Source of the DNA: Spirosoma sp. SC4-14
GTDB taxonomy: Bacteria > Bacteroidota > Bacteroidia > Cytophagales > Spirosomataceae
Length of the DNA: 64,000 bases
Assembly (NCBI RefSeq): GCF_037201965.1
Contig: NZ_CP147518.1
Span: forward strand, 6,441,001 to 6,505,000
Direction of reading: 5' to 3'
Shown here: piece by piece, positions 62,502 through 64,000 of the stretch
Layout of the letters: each line of letters begins with the position of its first letter
Numbering within the stretch: position 1 is the stretch's first letter
The notes under the pieces: generated by a model
The model's input: the letters and a program-made list of their open reading frames with translations, nothing else
Database searches by the model: none
What the model was told of the DNA's origin: nothing
Position numbers and translations under genes: made by a program

Positions 62502-62864
62502 TTACGAATCGCGTCGCAAGTTACGAGTAAGGGGCCAAATCTCAAAGCCTGTATAAAATATATATAGTACAAGAAAGTCAAAAATGAACGTACGGCGTTG
62601 CTCAATATGCTGAAACAAAAAAAAGCCAACGAAGATCAGACCTAGTATGAGCCGGGCTACGGTTGCGGCCAGGTAGAGAGGAACAAATCGTTCGCGATTG
62701 CCTTGTAAACCAGTCTCCACCAATCGGTGAGTCAGGAAAGAAACACTCAGAAAGAAAATCAGCAGAATTTTCCAGTAGGGATGTAACCAGGGGGAAACAA
62801 AATATCGTTCGGCTACGAAAAATACAATTGCCAGAATGGATGTAACAAGGATAGTGCGAAGCAT
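62502..62864 (-). CDS. Membrane protein in the atp operon, unknown function
   Basis: The start at ATG 62864 (MLRTILVTSILAIVFF) gives 120 aa; the longer frame adds 25 residues without hydrophobic or family features. Four membrane helices are visible (ILVTSILAIVFFVA, WKILLIFFLSVSFLTH, LYLAATVARLILGLIFVGFFLF, IFDFLVLYIFYTGFEIW). Its position between atpZ and atpB is conserved in many Bacteroidota, as far as I know. It is a candidate AtpI-like assembly factor for the c ring, but the sequence is not obviously AtpI. Confidence 0.75.
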   Translation of the reverse strand: MLRTILVTSILAIVFFVAERYFVSPWLHPYWKILLIFFLSVSFLTHRLVETGLQGNRERFVPLYLAATVARLILGLIFVGFFLFQHIEQRRTFIFDFLVLYIFYTGFEIWPLTRNLRRDS

Positions 62865-62963
62865 GAATACTGTGGTGGGGTGTGGCGGAAAGAGCGGCAG
62901 ATGGCGAGGTTGGGAAGTTGCGCCTATAAATCCCAACAACTCCCCGCTCTCCCTGCTCTTTTG

Positions 62964-63236
62964 TTATTTTCTGGTTAATTGACGGATAAATAAATAGAGT
63001 GATGCACCGATAGCTGTTAATGATAGCACAATGGTCCAGATGGGTCGCTTGTTTTGTTGCCATTCATCTAATTTTAAACCAACCCAAACGCCTAAGCCTA
63101 TGGTTCCGAGCATCTGAAAGGCAATGCCGCTATACTGGGCAAATGAGGTTGTTTTTTCCGTCATATCCTTCACCGAATTGGGCTGTAGAGGCTTATCTGG
63201 CTGGTGTTGGGCTGGTTGTTCAGGGTCGTTTTCCAT
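62964..63236 (-). CDS. atpZ: AtpZ/AtpI-family protein
   Basis: The start at ATG 63236 (MENDPEQPAQHQ) gives 90 aa; the longer frame begins at TTG. A polar N-terminal tail precedes two membrane helices (SGIAFQMLGTIGLGVWVGLKLDEW and WTIVLSLTAIGASLYLFI), with the family signature GLGVWVGLKLDEW between them. AtpZ/AtpI proteins help assemble the c ring or carry Mg/Ca ions in ATP synthase operons. It is the first gene of the leftward atp unit; the promoter must lie in 63237-63353. Confidence 0.88.
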   Translation of the reverse strand: MENDPEQPAQHQPDKPLQPNSVKDMTEKTTSFAQYSGIAFQMLGTIGLGVWVGLKLDEWQQNKRPIWTIVLSLTAIGASLYLFIRQLTRK

Positions 63237-63353
63237 AGAATTCAAGGGCTTTATACAAGGTAAAGAGCAAAATTCGTTAATTTGGCCTAACGTTCCATAC
63301 CGCTAACCCACACCCAAACGTTTGAGATACGAGTGACTACGTGTTATTTTCGA

Positions 63354-64000
63354 ATGTCCCGCTACTATCGTAACCGTCCATATGCAGTCTTGTTTACGGT
63401 CCTTGCTCTACTGACCGGCGGGCTGGTTTCGTGCTCACAATACAGCAATAGACCCATCAGCAAAGGCTATCATAACCTGACAGCTCATTTTAATGCCTAT
63501 GTTATTGCCCGCGATGAAATAAAAGAAACCGAGCTTGCCTTATTTAAGAATCGGAAGGAAAATTATAATCAGTTGCTGCCTATTCTACTTCCGGTCGACT
63601 CGCTGGTAGCGATGCCCATGAAACCGCAGTTAGACGATGCAATCAAAAAAGCTTCACTGATTCCCGAACGGCATCAAAATAGCAAATGGCTCGATAATGC
63701 TTATATTCTGATTGGTCGTGCCCGGCTTTTGAAACAGGATTTACCCAACGCCATTGAGGTGTTTAAGTACGTAAATACTAAAGGTACTAACGAAGACGAC
63801 AAGCATGAGGCCCTCGTGAACCTGATGCGAGCCTACACCGAAGCGAGCGACTACCCAAATGCGCTCAATGTGGCCGAGTATTTGCGCACACAACCGCTCA
63901 ACAAAGCCAATACCCGCAATTTTTACCTGACCAAGGCCTACATGCACGAACGAAAGGGCGAGTATGCTGTTGCCGCCGGTATTCTCGATGCCACGTTTCC
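63354..64000 (+). CDS. SprE/PorW-like TPR lipoprotein (3' partial)
   Basis: From ATG 63354 the frame is open to the right edge. The protein starts with a basic region (MSRYYRNRPYAVL), a hydrophobic core and a lipobox ending GLVSC (Cys about residue 28). Next comes SKGYHNLTAHFNAYVIARDEIKE, recognised by YHNLTAHFNAY, which is the SprE/PorW pattern of the type IX secretion and gliding machinery. TPR helices follow (NAYILIGRARLLKQDLPNAIEVF; EYLRTQPLNKANTRNFYL). The full protein would be about 800-1000 aa, so most lies outside the window. Confidence 0.82.
   Translation, partial: MSRYYRNRPYAVLFTVLALLTGGLVSCSQYSNRPISKGYHNLTAHFNAYVIARDEIKETELALFKNRKENYNQLLPILLPVDSLVAMPMKPQLDDAIKKASLIPERHQNSKWLDNAYILIGRARLLKQDLPNAIEVFKYVNTKGTNEDDKHEALVNLMRAYTEASDYPNALNVAEYLRTQPLNKANTRNFYLTKAYMHERKGEYAVAAGILDATF

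Noticed and set aside
1..64000. CRISPR arrays, tRNA or rRNA genes, intact insertion sequences, phage genes
   Set aside because: No regularly spaced repeats, cloverleaf-like segments, rRNA stretches or transposase/integrase frames were seen; only the broken Rpn gene is mobile-element related.

Overview
The window reads as chromosomal DNA of an aerobic Bacteroidota bacterium, most likely of the Cytophagales/Spirosoma type (inferred from gene content, not from a marker gene). Indicators are a SusC/SusD pair behind an ECF sigma factor and a FecR anti-sigma factor, many LytS-type sensor kinases and LytTR regulators, promoters of the Bacteroidota form TTTG-N18-TAnnTTTG, an ATP synthase operon led by atpZ and an atpB with a signal peptide, and a SprE/PorW-like lipoprotein. 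No tRNA, rRNA, CRISPR array or intact insertion sequence was found.

Layout. 0-7 kb: the 3' end of a propeller-type sensor kinase, a small heat-shock protein gene, and an ABC-2 type transporter operon with its own YtrA-like GntR repressor and a dyad operator at its promoter; then a methyltransferase and a non-coding stretch holding a dispersed hairpin repeat and an orphan terminator. 7-9.7 kb: a di-haem cytochrome c and an MGT-type glycosyltransferase. 9.8-22.5 kb: a signalling island with six paralogous LytS-type histidine kinases around one LytTR response regulator. Five forward transcription units in it are preceded by direct repeats of ACCGnTTCAT with a 21-bp period, a good candidate for the LytTR operator. 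Inside the island, 12.1-13.7 kb is AT-rich and contains two decayed genes, one an Rpn-type nuclease/transposase. 22.6-25 kb: cupin, isopentenyl-diphosphate isomerase, YceI. 25-36.4 kb: a xylan-type utilisation locus with a CE1-like esterase, a LytTR regulator, a GH10 xylanase, ECF sigma, FecR, SusC and SusD.

37-41 kb: rodA and mrdA (PBP2) for cell-wall elongation. 41-58 kb: a sugar and peptide catabolism region with an SMP-30 lactonase, an alpha/beta hydrolase, a Tat-exported Gfo/Idh/MocA oxidoreductase, a giant GH106-like rhamnosidase, an AbgB-like amidohydrolase, a plug-only TonB-type protein, a glutaminase-like DUF4965 protein and a DUF6786-like lipoprotein. 58-63.3 kb: a GNAT acetyltransferase overlapping a class A beta-lactamase-like hydrolase, then the leftward ATP synthase genes atpZ, an unnamed membrane protein, atpB, atpE, atpF, atpH. 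The last gene, running off the right edge, is a SprE/PorW-like TPR lipoprotein.

The most notable part is the LytS/LytTR island: many sensors, one local regulator, a common candidate operator, and kinases that all carry the same altered ATP-binding G1 box. Many convergent gene pairs are separated by long perfect hairpins that can act as bidirectional terminators.
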